DNA of 64,000 bases from Deinococcus cellulosilyticus NBRC 106333 = KACC 11606 (GCF_007990775.1 NZ_BJXB01000026.1:1-64000); one strand, 5' to 3'; positions 19,199-27,472 are shown, counted from the first letter of the stretch. Numbers and translations: made by a program. Notes: generated from the sequence alone by a model not told the origin.

Positions 19199-19996
19199 TT
19201 ACCTGGGAATCTGCAGTTTCTGGCCCACCCGGATCAGGTTGGGGTCAGAGATGCCGTTGGCCCGGGCAATTTTCATGTAGCTTTCCTTGCTGGCATCCCC
19301 ATAGAAACGCTCAGCAATTTCAGAGAGGGTGTCTCCAGCTTTGACGGTGTACCACTCATCAGGCTGGTTGACATAACCCTGCTGGGGTTTGCTCTGCTTG
19401 CTGCTGGCCTGGGCTTCCTGGTACTTCTGTTTGGCCTGCTCCACAATCTTCAGGTCAGAAGTGTCCACACTGGCCACCCCTGAAGTACCACGGGCGATTT
19501 TTTCTGCGAGGTTGAATTCGTGCTGGCTGTCCACAGCACCACGCAAAATCACACTTCTGCCGCTCTGCAGCACGTCAATGGGATCATCTTTCAGTTCCAC
19601 ATTGGCTTCCAGATTGCGCAATACAGCTTTGGCAAGCTGGCTGTTCTGAATGTCCTGCTGCAGGTCATCGATGTCAGGAATGTTCTGCTGGGATGCGGTC
19701 TGGGGGGTGGCCTGCTGCTGGTTTGCTGCAGGACGGGAAACCGTCTGGCTTGCGCGCTGCTCGGTGGCATGCACGGTCTGTCTGGCCCGCACCTGGGAAA
19801 CATCCACCTGCTTCACACCTTTGATGCCTTCAGCAACCACCTCAATCAATCGGTGATAATTTTCGTTGGGCACTTCACCGGAGATGGTGACATTGCCTCC
19901 ACGTTCTTCCACATTCAGGTTGATGTTCTCGAGTCGGGGGGTCTGACGCAGGGCATCTTTCACCCGATCAGCAGTGCTTTTTCCAAATGGCCACAT
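19199..19996 (-). CDS. Tandem BON domains and LysM domain protein
   Basis: A 265-residue protein: a first BON domain (residues 1-70, VNVEERGGNVTISGEVPNE type), a Q/A/T-rich linker (70-110), a second BON domain (110-195, GRSVILRGAVDS) and a C-terminal LysM domain (214-264, EWYTVKAGDTLSEIAERFYG). BON domains bind membranes or small ligands and LysM domains bind peptidoglycan-type glycans; E. coli Kbp (YgaU), a potassium-binding protein, has one of each. No signal peptide is seen (start MWPFGK), so location is uncertain. The ATG follows a strong AGGAGG site. An inverted repeat is present in the gap upstream. Confidence 0.9.
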   Translation of the reverse strand: MWPFGKSTADRVKDALRQTPRLENINLNVEERGGNVTISGEVPNENYHRLIEVVAEGIKGVKQVDVSQVRARQTVHATEQRASQTVSRPAANQQQATPQTASQQNIPDIDDLQQDIQNSQLAKAVLRNLEANVELKDDPIDVLQSGRSVILRGAVDSQHEFNLAEKIARGTSGVASVDTSDLKIVEQAKQKYQEAQASSKQSKPQQGYVNQPDEWYTVKAGDTLSEIAERFYGDASKESYMKIARANGISDPNLIRVGQKLQIPR

Positions 19997-20080
19997 AAAA
20001 ACCTCCTTCAATACAGGTCTTTTCCAGCTTAAAAAGGAGGTCCGTGAGGATGCACAGAGAAGGGTGTAGGTTTTTTTAAC

Positions 20081-20103
20081 CTCAGAGCTGAATGGTGCTC
20101 TGA
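20081..20103. promoter_or_regulatory. 9-bp inverted repeat upstream of the BON-LysM gene
   Basis: CCTCAGAGC and GCTCTGAGG around 5-8 nt, between two minus-strand genes. On the minus strand it is followed by A rather than T, so it is not a usual terminator; it could be an operator or an attenuator stem. Confidence 0.35.
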
Positions 20104-20113
20104 GGTGCAAACT

Positions 20114-20512
20114 TCAGGAGCGGTGGTGAATCGGAGGGGTGTCGAGTTCCAGACCTGCAGTGTTCAGGAGGTCGGTGACCTCAAAGATTTTGATCCTTGG
20201 CAGCAGGCACTTCCAGCCGTAAGTGTCATCGTTTTTGTGGTGCAGCACCAGGATCATGTGGTTTCCCTGGCGGGCCAGTTCATCCAGAATGGACTGAATG
20301 AGCACATGGGGATGTTCCCGCAGGCTGGTTTTCAATTCTTCTTCCTGCAGGGTGCACAGGAACCTGCGCCCGGCGACCAGCAGTTCTGCAGCCTGAAATC
20401 CAGAAGCTCCAGCGCCAAATTCGCTGGTGAGGTCTGAAATCTGGCGAATCTGGAACATCAGCGCATCGGTGGCCTGGTAAACGTGGTGGGTGGGCAGGTG
20501 GTCGTGTTTCAT
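20114..20512 (-). CDS. Hypothetical protein
   Basis: A 132-residue soluble protein that I cannot place in a family. The N-terminal half is helical (YQATDALMFQIRQISDLTSEFGAG), and the C-terminal half has alternating strands (NHMILVLHHKND, ILDELARQG), which could form a small alpha/beta fold. Histidines are frequent. It lies between the SRPBCC gene (14 nt upstream) and the BON-LysM gene, all on the minus strand. The short gap to the SRPBCC gene suggests the two are co-transcribed. Start: ATG after a GGAAGGAC-type site. Confidence 0.7.
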   Translation of the reverse strand: MKHDHLPTHHVYQATDALMFQIRQISDLTSEFGAGASGFQAAELLVAGRRFLCTLQEEELKTSLREHPHVLIQSILDELARQGNHMILVLHHKNDDTYGWKCLLPRIKIFEVTDLLNTAGLELDTPPIHHRS

Positions 20513-20526
20513 GGGACCGTCCTTCC

Positions 20527-20994
20527 TTACAGGGCAGTGCGGTGGGAACCGCTGGGCTGGTCCTGGCTGCCAGGGTCCCGTTCCAGCAGGCCCAGCAGTT
20601 GCTCCATCGATTCCAGTGTAGCCTTCTTCAGGGCTTCTTTGCGAGAGGCATGCACCATCTTGGCGAGTGCAGGTCCCATCAGGGAAAGCTCATGCCGGAA
20701 CATCACCTGATCGCCGTCCTGTTTCCATTCCCGCTTGACCAGCAGTTCCACCCCCATGCCCAGTGGAAAGGACAGCACAATGGTTTGCAGCATGTCGCAG
20801 GACAGGATGGTGAACCGGGATGTTGTGCCATCTTTGTGGTTGATGGTCCCGCTGTTTCCCTGCCTGAACGGTCCAGACAGTTCGGCACTCTGGACGGTGC
20901 TGTCCCAGCGAGGCCAGTGTTTGGGGTTGATCCAGAGTTGCCAGATGGTCTGGGCGGATGCGCTGGTTTTGGCAGAGAAACTGCAGATGTGCAT
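20527..20994 (-). CDS. SRPBCC (START/polyketide-cyclase-like) protein
   Basis: A 155-residue cytosolic protein of the SRPBCC fold: first strand plus SAQTIWQLWINPKHWPRWDSTVQSAELSGPF near residues 10-40, then alternating strands and a long C-terminal helix (LAKMVHASRKEALKKATLESMEQLLGLLERD). This fold makes a deep pocket for hydrophobic ligands. No catalytic assignment can be made. The ATG at 20994 follows an AGGAAGG site; a longer frame from 21042 lacks this support. Confidence 0.85.
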   Translation of the reverse strand: MHICSFSAKTSASAQTIWQLWINPKHWPRWDSTVQSAELSGPFRQGNSGTINHKDGTTSRFTILSCDMLQTIVLSFPLGMGVELLVKREWKQDGDQVMFRHELSLMGPALAKMVHASRKEALKKATLESMEQLLGLLERDPGSQDQPSGSHRTAL

Positions 20995-21353
20995 GGTTGA
21001 CCTTCCTGTTCTGTGGAGCTTTGCATTCAGTTTAGAAGTCACTTTCTTTCGTGTTTATTACTGGGCTTAGGTTTTAATTACGGTCTGGTTACACAAAAAA
21101 CATAGTTCTTTACAATAACAAAAGTGGATGTAAAACAATTTAATCTGACAGCTTTCCAGCGTTCAGTCAGGGTGTCCTTCCTGATCCATTCCAAAAGCAA
21201 GCATCCGCAGATTGTGTCTCCGACACACGGTCTTTTGCAGGCAGCACCCTGATCAGGGAGGCTCGATGGGGCACTTCTCTCCTTGAACCCAGTACAAGGG
21301 CTCATCTGAACCTTTTCGGCTTCCCTTTCCGTATCTCCCACAGAAAGGAGGAA
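20995..21353. other. Intergenic stretch without a recognised gene
   Basis: A 359-bp divergent gap. The first 150 bp are AT-rich (around 21050-21160) and probably hold the promoters for both sides. An open frame at 21078-21341 on the minus strand has no family resemblance, an unusual cysteine-rich composition and no ribosome site, and I do not call it. The last 20 bp hold the YceI ribosome site. Confidence 0.6.
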
Positions 21354-21899
21354 GTGCTCTTGAAAAGACTTCCACTCATGGTTCTGCTGTCTGGCATGGG
21401 CTTTGCATCACCGTTGCAATACACCATCACCGGCCAGCCTGCTGCAAACTTCAATTTTCGGGTCACCCTGATCCCCGTGCCAGGAAGCACCAGCAAAGTG
21501 CAGGCAGACCTCAAATTTGATCCCACGGATCTGCAAAAGGTCACTGGAAGTGTGCGGGTGGACCTGCGCCATCTGGACACAGGAATCTCCCTGCGCGATG
21601 ACCATGCCCGCAACTTTCTGGAGGTCGCCAGTCACCCCAGAGCGGAATTCAAGATCTCCAGAATCACTGGCATCAAAAAACTCATCTCGGGGCAGGAATT
21701 GCAGGGCTTTGCAGAAGGCAGTTTTCTGCTCAAAGGCATCCTGCGTCCCCTGAAGGCCCCCATCAAAATCCGTTTTGACGGCAAGACCGTGCAGGTGAGC
21801 ACCCACTTCGATGTGGTGCTGAAAGACCACGGCATCCAGGTTCCCGGCGCAGATGACGCCACCGATGTGATGGTCATGTTCAACCTCAAACCCCGATAA
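21354..21899 (+). CDS. YceI family protein
   Basis: A 181-residue secreted lipocalin-like protein with a signal peptide (residues 1-18). The YceI pattern is clear: QYTITGQPAANFNFRV, the KVTGSVRVDLRHLDTGISLRDDHARNFLEV block and HPRAEFKI, followed by a barrel to GADDATDVMVMF. The fold binds isoprenoid lipids such as polyprenyl chains in the envelope. A GTG at 21354 right after AAGGAGGAA is the most likely start; a TTG two codons later is possible. DM13 follows 77 nt downstream on the same strand, suggesting co-expression of two envelope proteins. Confidence 0.92.
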   Translation: MLLKRLPLMVLLSGMGFASPLQYTITGQPAANFNFRVTLIPVPGSTSKVQADLKFDPTDLQKVTGSVRVDLRHLDTGISLRDDHARNFLEVASHPRAEFKISRITGIKKLISGQELQGFAEGSFLLKGILRPLKAPIKIRFDGKTVQVSTHFDVVLKDHGIQVPGADDATDVMVMFNLKPR

Positions 21900-21976
21900 A
21901 CCACCCCACAAATCAAAGATTGACTCTCCCCTTCCCCAGAAGGGGCAGGCCAACACGTGTCAAGAAAGGCATCCCC

Positions 21977-22426
21977 ATGAAAAACACCCTGAAAATCCTT
22001 TTTGCCCTCAGCCTCTCCACCCTCGCCCTCCCCGCTGTGGTCTACGCCCAGAACGGCATGAAGCAGACTGAAATGAAACAGGGCACCATGATGCAGGAAC
22101 AGCTCACCTTCAAGAGCCTCCATGCCCCCACCCAGGGAAGGGTGTCCTTCCAGAAAAACCCCGATGGCACCTCCACCCTGATGATCAAAGGCCTGAAAAC
22201 GGAAGCTGCCCCCGACCTCAAAGTGTGGCTTTACAAAAAAGCCGTTCAGGACGCAGCAGACATCAAGAAGGCCAGCGGACAATACGTGGTGGTCGGAGGC
22301 CTGAAAACCTTCTCAGGGAACTTCTCCTTCAAACTTCCCAAAAGCGTGAAACCCGACGACTTCCAGAGTGTGGTGTTGTGGTGCGATCTGGTGTCCACTG
22401 CGTTCGGGGTGGCGAATCTGCGGTAG
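21977..22426 (+). CDS. DM13 domain secreted protein
   Basis: A 149-residue protein with a signal peptide (residues 1-23, LPAVVYA). The rest is a DM13 domain: FKSLHAPTQGRVSF, APDLKVWLYKKA near residue 80, GQYVVVGGLKTFSGNFSFKLP near 100, and the C-terminal FQSVVLWCDLVSTAFGVANL with the single conserved cysteine. DM13 is a DOMON-related domain thought to have electron-transfer or ligand-binding function at the cell surface. The ATG at 21977 is chosen because it begins a proper signal peptide. A strong stem-loop region follows the stop codon. Confidence 0.9.
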   Translation: MKNTLKILFALSLSTLALPAVVYAQNGMKQTEMKQGTMMQEQLTFKSLHAPTQGRVSFQKNPDGTSTLMIKGLKTEAAPDLKVWLYKKAVQDAADIKKASGQYVVVGGLKTFSGNFSFKLPKSVKPDDFQSVVLWCDLVSTAFGVANLR

Positions 22427-22511
22427 ATCCCCCCTGCCTGACGCTTCAGGCTGTCCCCCCGACAAAGTTGGGGGGACAGTTTCGAGTGAAACGAGAAACA
22501 GGGGGCTGATC
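22426..22511. repeat. Four-stem intergenic structure between convergent genes
   Basis: Nested inverted repeats fill the gap between DM13 and map. The outer stem is CCCCCTG (22430-22436) with CAGGGGG (22499-22505). Inside are CCTGA/TCAGG (22437-22450), a 10-bp stem CTGTCCCCCC/GGGGGGACAG (22451-22479) and TTTC/GAAA (22480-22491), so the RNA could form a cloverleaf-like junction. A related sequence occurs at 50184-50235. It may end transcripts from both sides, though no T-tract is seen. Confidence 0.6.
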
Positions 22512-23255
22512 CTATGCCGTCAGCACCATTGGCTGCCCCCTGGTGATCACCACCGTATGCTCGTAGTGGGCACTGAGGCTTCCATCGGTGGTGGAAAGGG
22601 TCCAACCGTCCCTGAGTGTTTTGACGCGACCCCTTTTGCCTGCGCTGATCAGGGGCTCAATGGCGAGCACCAGACCTTCGTGCAGGGGGTAACGGTCTCG
22701 GGGGTGGTAGTAGTTCAGCACCGAGGGTTCCTCGTGAATGGTTCTGCCCACACTGTGCCCGGAAAGCTCCCGCAGGACAGTGAATCCTCTGGCCGTGACT
22801 TCACGCTCGATGGCCTGCCCGATCACATGGATGGGTTTTCCAGCCGTGGCAACTTTCATGGCGGCCTGGAAAGCGGCTTCTGCACAGGCAATCAATTTGA
22901 GGGCCTGGGGGGAAGCGGGAGGGACAGCCACGGTGATGGCGGCATCTGCAATGTAGCCATCGACAATGGGGGTGACATCCAGTTTGACAACATCTCCAGC
23001 CTGCAGAGGTCGAGTGGTGGGGAGGCCATGCACAACATCTTCATTCACGCTGATGAAGGCATGCACTGGAGCACCATACACCTGCCTGGGTGCAGAAATG
23101 GCCCCATACTTCTGGAAGACCTGCCCGCACAGTTCGTTGAGTTCGGCGGGGGTCACCCCGGGCTCTATGGCCTCTTTCATGACCCTGAGGGCCTCTGCAA
23201 CCACCTTGCCTGCGTGCTGCATTCCCTGCAGGTCGTGTTCTGAATCAATGGACAT
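22512..23255 (-). CDS. map: Type I methionine aminopeptidase
   Basis: A 247-residue cytosolic enzyme that removes the initiator methionine from new proteins. The metal ligands of the family are visible: two aspartates in VKLDVTPIVDGYIADAAIT, the histidine of GHSVGRTIHEEP near residue 168, the glutamate in LAIEPLIS and the last glutamate in HYEHTVVIT. The usual glycine after GH is replaced by serine, a small change. ATG 23255 is 8 nt from an AAAGGAG site; a GTG at 23264 is too close to it. It is divergent from the ECF sigma gene across about 60 bp. Confidence 0.95.
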   Translation of the reverse strand: MSIDSEHDLQGMQHAGKVVAEALRVMKEAIEPGVTPAELNELCGQVFQKYGAISAPRQVYGAPVHAFISVNEDVVHGLPTTRPLQAGDVVKLDVTPIVDGYIADAAITVAVPPASPQALKLIACAEAAFQAAMKVATAGKPIHVIGQAIEREVTARGFTVLRELSGHSVGRTIHEEPSVLNYYHPRDRYPLHEGLVLAIEPLISAGKRGRVKTLRDGWTLSTTDGSLSAHYEHTVVITRGQPMVLTA

Positions 23256-23313
23256 TGGGTGCACTCCTTTGAACTTTTACGGGGGTCTGTTTCGTATCTT
23301 CTGAATAAGGAGA

Positions 23314-23343
23314 TTGGATGCTCACCTTCCCTGCCCGTACACT
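23314..23343 (+). promoter_or_regulatory. Possible second promoter inside the sigma-factor 5' end
   Basis: TTGGAT at 23314-23319 and TACACT at 23338-23343 with an 18-bp spacer. An ATG at 23351 lies 7 nt downstream, which would give a leaderless sigma-factor message starting MPTPISD. This competes with the SD-led start at 23318. Confidence 0.4.
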
Positions 23344-23917
23344 GATGAAGATGCCTACACCCATTTCAGACGCTGAGCTCATTGTACGGTTTGAGAAGCG
23401 GGATGAAAGTGCGCTTTCAGAATTGTACGACCGGTATGTGAATGCCGCATATGGTCTGGCCCTCAGGACCCTTGAGGACCAGGACGCTGCCCAGGAAGTG
23501 GTGCAGGATGCTTTTCTGAAAATCTGGAACCAGCCCAGAAGCTTTGATCCCTCCAGGGCCAGCTTTGCTGCCTTTTTCATGACCATGGTGCGCAATCTGG
23601 CCATTGACACCCTGCGCAAACGCAAGTACGAGGGAGACATCTACAACGAGGAAGGCGAACTCCTGCCTTTTGAGGACCAGAACCTGTCTCTGCAGGAACG
23701 TGCAGAACTGGGTGCCCTCGGAGACAGGGTCAGGCATGCACTGTCCCAGTTGAGTGCTGCCCACAGGGAAACCGTCGAGCGAGCCTACTTCAAAGGAGAG
23801 TCCAGAGAGGAAATCGCGCTGGCCATGGGGGTTCCGGTGGGCACCGTGAAAAGCCGCCTGAAATACGCCCTGGACCGCCTGAAAGACCACCTGAAAGGAA
23901 TTGCGGATGAAGTGTGA
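23318..23917 (+). CDS. ECF sigma factor (SigK-like)
   Basis: A 199-residue (or 188) extracytoplasmic-function sigma factor. Region 2 covers SDAELIVRFEKRDESALSELYDRYVNAAYGLALR through FFMTMVRNLAIDTLRKRK, and region 4 covers LSAAHRETVERAYFKGESREEIALAMGVPVGTVKSRLKYALDRLK with a clear helix-turn-helix. It directs RNA polymerase to its own promoters and resembles sigma factors of the SigK/ECF19 type. Start 23318 has AAGGAG 5 nt upstream; 23351 has a -10 box 7 nt upstream, so both are plausible. Its 3' end overlaps the anti-sigma gene by 11 nt, which implies coupled synthesis. Confidence 0.94.
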   Translation: MLTFPARTLMKMPTPISDAELIVRFEKRDESALSELYDRYVNAAYGLALRTLEDQDAAQEVVQDAFLKIWNQPRSFDPSRASFAAFFMTMVRNLAIDTLRKRKYEGDIYNEEGELLPFEDQNLSLQERAELGALGDRVRHALSQLSAAHRETVERAYFKGESREEIALAMGVPVGTVKSRLKYALDRLKDHLKGIADEV

Positions 23918-25313
23918 GGATGCCCAGCTGAGAATCTCCGATTTGCTGTCGCAGGGCCGTGCTGCAGACAGTGATCCGGAGGTGCTTGCTCACCTTGAAT
24001 CCTGTCCAGAGTGTCAGATCTACGCACAGGACCTCTCGGAAGTGATGATGGGGTTGCTTCACGTTGAACCTGTTGAAGCCCCTTCTGGCCTCAAAGACCG
24101 CATTTTCTCGAAGTTGCATGGCGGCCTCAGCTGTGAACAGGCCCAGACCCTGGTGGTGGACCGCATCACGGGGGGCATCGAAACCAGCGATGAGACGGCT
24201 CTGCAGCAGCACCTTGATGAATGCCAGGGTTGCCAGGATTATGCACAGGACATGGATCTGGTGGTCACAGCCCTTCCACACAGTGCCCCTGACCTGAGGC
24301 CTCCTCCAGACTTGAAAAATCAGGTGCTGAAACAGGTCCGTGAAGGCAGTTCCAGAAAACCGTCACGGCAGTTGCAATGGTGGGGTCTGGGTCTGGCCGC
24401 CACGGTCACAGGTGTGCTGTGGGCCGGAGGTCTGCTTTCCCCCTCGGCCAGTGCAGGACTTGCTCCTGACCCCAGTGTGGTGGTCAGTGCAGGGGAAACG
24501 GTGGTGTTTGCCAACAGCAGCAAAGACGCTGCACCAATTGTGATCCTCAACCAGGACGGCAAAGCCACTGGCCTGAAACTTCAGATGGATGAGGTTCCCT
24601 ATTTTACCGAGGGGGTGGCAGCGGGGCCTCGCGTTTATCTGCTGGACACTGCAAACCAGCATTTGATCGTGGTGAATCTGGAATCCCGTCGGGTGGAACG
24701 CACCCACAAGGTGCACGCAGGGGCAAGTGGCCTCAGTGTGCGAAATGGGCAGATTTTCGTGAAGTGTGCCCTCAGCGGGTTTCTGACCTCCATCCGGGAA
24801 GACGGATTTGTCACCGAAATCAAACTGGCTGCCACCCGTGAAATTCCCAGAGAGGAATTCATGGATGCGGTGCTGCAAAAAGACAACCTGCTGCTGGTCA
24901 CCCACCACATGCGCGGCAAGGTCTTTCTGGTGAACCCGGACACCCTGCAGGTGCACAACACCCTGGATGTGGGAGGTGAACCCGTGGCCCTCAGCCCTTA
25001 TGGTGACCGTGTGCTGGTGCTGGACCACGCAGGAAGGCTGCTGGAACTCACGGGCAACAAGATCACCCGTGAACTTGCACTGGAAGGGCACCCAGACAAG
25101 ATGACCATTGCCAGTGGTCAGGCCTACCTCTCAGACCGTTCAGGACAGGTGAGCAAGGTGGATCTGGTCCAGTGGAAGGTGGTCAAAACCGCACAGTTCG
25201 GGACCCCCATGGACATTGAAACCATGCCTGGAGGAAAACTGCTCCTGGCAGATGCCAGACAGGGCATCAACATGCTGGACAGCAACCTGCAGGTGATGGA
25301 ACAGGTGGAGTGA
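23907..25313 (+). CDS. Anti-sigma factor with two zinc fingers, membrane helix and propeller domain
   Basis: A 468-residue protein. Two zf-HC2-type zinc modules stand in tandem: HLESCPEC near residue 29 and HLDECQGC near 104, each with an upstream cysteine (KCEDA; SCEQA). One transmembrane segment (about 153-170) follows, then about 290 residues of repeated strands that look like a YVTN/NHL beta-propeller (YLLDTANQHLIVVNLESRRVERTHKV; VFLVNPDTLQVHNTLDVGGEPVALSPYG). The plan is a sigma-binding inside, a sensor outside. It overlaps the sigma gene by 11 nt, so they form a switch. Most anti-sigma factors of this type have one zinc module and no propeller. Confidence 0.88.
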   Translation: MKCEDAQLRISDLLSQGRAADSDPEVLAHLESCPECQIYAQDLSEVMMGLLHVEPVEAPSGLKDRIFSKLHGGLSCEQAQTLVVDRITGGIETSDETALQQHLDECQGCQDYAQDMDLVVTALPHSAPDLRPPPDLKNQVLKQVREGSSRKPSRQLQWWGLGLAATVTGVLWAGGLLSPSASAGLAPDPSVVVSAGETVVFANSSKDAAPIVILNQDGKATGLKLQMDEVPYFTEGVAAGPRVYLLDTANQHLIVVNLESRRVERTHKVHAGASGLSVRNGQIFVKCALSGFLTSIREDGFVTEIKLAATREIPREEFMDAVLQKDNLLLVTHHMRGKVFLVNPDTLQVHNTLDVGGEPVALSPYGDRVLVLDHAGRLLELTGNKITRELALEGHPDKMTIASGQAYLSDRSGQVSKVDLVQWKVVKTAQFGTPMDIETMPGGKLLLADARQGINMLDSNLQVMEQVE

Positions 25314-25318
25314 TGCAA

Positions 25319-25341
25319 GTTCACAGTTGACAGTTCACAGC
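25319..25341. repeat. One-sided heptad array G
   Basis: GTTCACA, GTTGACA, GTTCACA, then GCACCCA, beginning 5 nt after the anti-sigma stop codon. It is a different heptad class from the GCCTTCT arrays. It includes a TTGACA hexamer. Confidence 0.6.
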
Positions 25342-25427
25342 ACCCAGCAAGAACTGTTTTCCCAGAACGCAACAGTTTCATCGATATCATTTTCGATCTT
25401 GCACCAAAAAAGAGGCAACATTTCAAC

Positions 25428-25456
25428 AGGGCTGCATCCTCAGTCAGGTGTGCAGC
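25428..25456. terminator. Stem-loop between convergent genes
   Basis: GGGCTGCA and TGCAGCCC form an 8-bp stem around 12-14 nt, between the anti-sigma and DsbA-like genes. There is no T-tract, so termination is only probable. Confidence 0.4.
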
Positions 25457-25476
25457 CCACCTTGATGACTTCTGAC

Positions 25477-26190
25477 TCAGTGGGTCTGGCCCGTGTACAG
25501 CGGATCAGCGATGGGGATGCTGACGGTCCAGCCACTCATTTCCTGCAGCAGGGCCTCCACATCCTGTGGGTTGAAGTTGGGCTGGCGGTCACCCACCACC
25601 AGGCCTGGAAGCTCACGCACCATGCTTTTGCGCATTCTGTACTGGTTTTCTTTGACAAAAGCCTGCGCGGCACGAGAACGGGTGCAGCCCTGAAGGGTGG
25701 AGAGCTGTTCTCCCTTCAGGTTCTGGTACAGTCGTCGGTATTTTGAGGCATTCCAGTGCTGCTCTGGACGGGCATAGAGGGAGTCCACGAAAGTGCTGGC
25801 AAGCGCAGAATCGTGTTTTTGCAGGCAATACAGAAAACGGCTCCCTGCCTCGCTGTCTTTCCCCAGAATGCCCACATCCACGTAATAATAAACAGCCCTC
25901 CCGGAACGCACATGCTGCTCGATGGCCTCTCTGTACACTTTCTGGTGCAAGGCCTGGCATGCTTTGCAGTTGAAGTCTCCAAACTCAACGATCACAATGT
26001 TGCTTTCTTTGTTTCCCCACATGGGGGAACGGCTGAGAAAGGCATCTCTGGCAGCCTCCCTCTGTTCATCAAGGGCCACAGAGTACACGCCTGCCGTTCC
26101 ACCCATCGCCATCATCAGCACCAGTGAAAAAAACAGTCCAAACCAGCTTGAATGCCTCAGGTTCCACAATCCACTTGCAAAGCTCAACAC
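25477..26190 (-). CDS. Membrane-anchored DsbA-like thiol oxidoreductase
   Basis: A 237-residue protein with an N-terminal membrane anchor (residues 16-38) and a thioredoxin-fold domain outside. The active site is FGDFNCKACQALH near residue 76 (CxxC), and the helical insert and VGDRQPNF cis-loop region match DsbA/Thioredoxin_4 proteins. Such proteins make or reorder disulfide bonds in exported proteins. No DsbB partner is in the window. It starts with GTG or nearby TTG without a ribosome site, so the exact start is uncertain. Confidence 0.85.
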   Translation of the reverse strand: MLSFASGLWNLRHSSWFGLFFSLVLMMAMGGTAGVYSVALDEQREAARDAFLSRSPMWGNKESNIVIVEFGDFNCKACQALHQKVYREAIEQHVRSGRAVYYYVDVGILGKDSEAGSRFLYCLQKHDSALASTFVDSLYARPEQHWNASKYRRLYQNLKGEQLSTLQGCTRSRAAQAFVKENQYRMRKSMVRELPGLVVGDRQPNFNPQDVEALLQEMSGWTVSIPIADPLYTGQTH

Positions 26191-26446
26191 GTTTTCATGT
26201 TAAGGGAAAGGAGGGTTTTCTGGATGGGCCATAATATACATTCCAGAAGAACACAACATCCGCAATTGAGCCAGGAAGCCCAGAGACCTCAGAGGTCCAA
26301 AAAGGTGTCTCTGGTCAGTTGAATTGGACCATCAATGTGCACCACTGCCCGATTTTCTGCTGGGTGAGATTTTGGGTCCACTACAATAGTATGATGCTTA
26401 CAGAAAAACGAACTGAAAGTCAGCCTTCAGTTCTGAAGAGGACCCC
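26191..26446. promoter_or_regulatory. Divergent promoter region between the DsbA-like and NurA genes
   Basis: A 256-bp AT-richer gap with two inverted repeats: TTCTGGA/TCCAGAA at 26219-26249 around CATAATATACAT (a likely -10 area), and the short palindrome GACCTCAGAGGTC at 26287-26299. TACAATAGT near 26382 is a possible NurA -10. The NurA start has an AGAGGA ribosome site. Confidence 0.4.
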
Positions 26447-27472
26447 ATGCGTTTACGACTTGACCCCTGGAGTGCAGACCAGCCGCAAATTCAGACCCTG
26501 GAACCCCAGACCAAGGCTTTCATTCACTTCATGGAAGGTCCGGACTGGGAAGCCATTCCCTGTACACCCATTCCAGAGAGCCTGGAGTACGTTTACATTG
26601 TGGACGGCACCCGTCAGCTTTATGCCAACGTCACCATTGAGGATGGGGACCGGATGGTGTTTGGAGGGCTGGGGGCTGTTGCCACAGGTGCGGTCGAGCT
26701 GCATCCCCATGGGCGTCGCCCGGCCCAACTGAACTACCTGGATTGTCAGCGGATTCTGGTGGCGGGCGGAGGGTATCAGGCACAGCCCCTCAGGCTTGCT
26801 GCCCTTGCTGGACAGTGCCCTGAATTGATCTTCACCCCCCACACCGAGCAACCCAATGAAATTCACACTCCCCTGAGCGGCCTGCAGCATCTCATGTTGA
26901 CCATGGAACAACAGCTGTCCCACGACCTGAGTTCTGACATTGAAGAGGTGTCTGTTCAGCCCATTCAACTGAAAAGCCTGGTGTTTCAGGACGGCAGCCT
27001 GCGGCGAGACAACCCTGAGAAACTGGTGTTTGGCATTGTGAAAACCCAGTACACCCACTTTCTGCCCCCCACAGAGCAGAGGCTGCTCTCGCAGTTGAAA
27101 CCAAAGGAACGCACCCCCATCTTCTACCTCAGGTATGAGGGCAAATCCTACGCCCGTTACTCGTGGTATGTGCGTCTGGCCGCCATGCCTCCCTACATGC
27201 AATCTTATGGGGGTCTGGTGCGGGTCGAGGCCTACGCCCCCAGCGAGCACGAGGACCTGCCCCCTGCCATCAAACTGGTTGCAGATTTTTCGGGTGAGTT
27301 GCTGTGCAGGCTTGCCAGCGAGTCTTTCAAGGACAGACGCGCTCCCCAGAACCTGATCCCCACAGGTGCCCTGGAGAAAGAACTGAAGCGCAGGCTGGGA
27401 GCAAAAGACATCATTGAGCGCCGCATCCGTCAGTTTCTGATGGAGGAATTTGCAGCAAACCAGCTGTTGTGA
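26447..27472 (+). CDS. nurA: NurA-domain DNA repair nuclease
   Basis: A 341-residue protein that fits the NurA family. The N-terminal acidic motif is YIVDGTRQLYANV near residue 50, the second active-site block is LVFQDGSLRR near 181, and KLVFGIVKTQYTHFL follows near 197; the basic C-terminal helix is typical. NurA is a 5'-3' nuclease that works with the HerA helicase in resecting double-strand breaks, and Deinococcus is one of the bacterial groups that has it. herA is not in the window. The ATG follows an AGAGGA site. The NAT gene lies 75 nt downstream on the same strand. Confidence 0.85.
   Translation: MRLRLDPWSADQPQIQTLEPQTKAFIHFMEGPDWEAIPCTPIPESLEYVYIVDGTRQLYANVTIEDGDRMVFGGLGAVATGAVELHPHGRRPAQLNYLDCQRILVAGGGYQAQPLRLAALAGQCPELIFTPHTEQPNEIHTPLSGLQHLMLTMEQQLSHDLSSDIEEVSVQPIQLKSLVFQDGSLRRDNPEKLVFGIVKTQYTHFLPPTEQRLLSQLKPKERTPIFYLRYEGKSYARYSWYVRLAAMPPYMQSYGGLVRVEAYAPSEHEDLPPAIKLVADFSGELLCRLASESFKDRRAPQNLIPTGALEKELKRRLGAKDIIERRIRQFLMEEFAANQLL

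Noticed and set aside
21078..21341. 87-codon frame before YceI
   Set aside because: Cysteine-rich random-looking product in an AT-rich promoter region, no ribosome site.
22426..22511. Cloverleaf-like structure considered as a tRNA
   Set aside because: The stem lengths, the 10-bp central stem and the absence of T-loop and anticodon features do not fit a tRNA.
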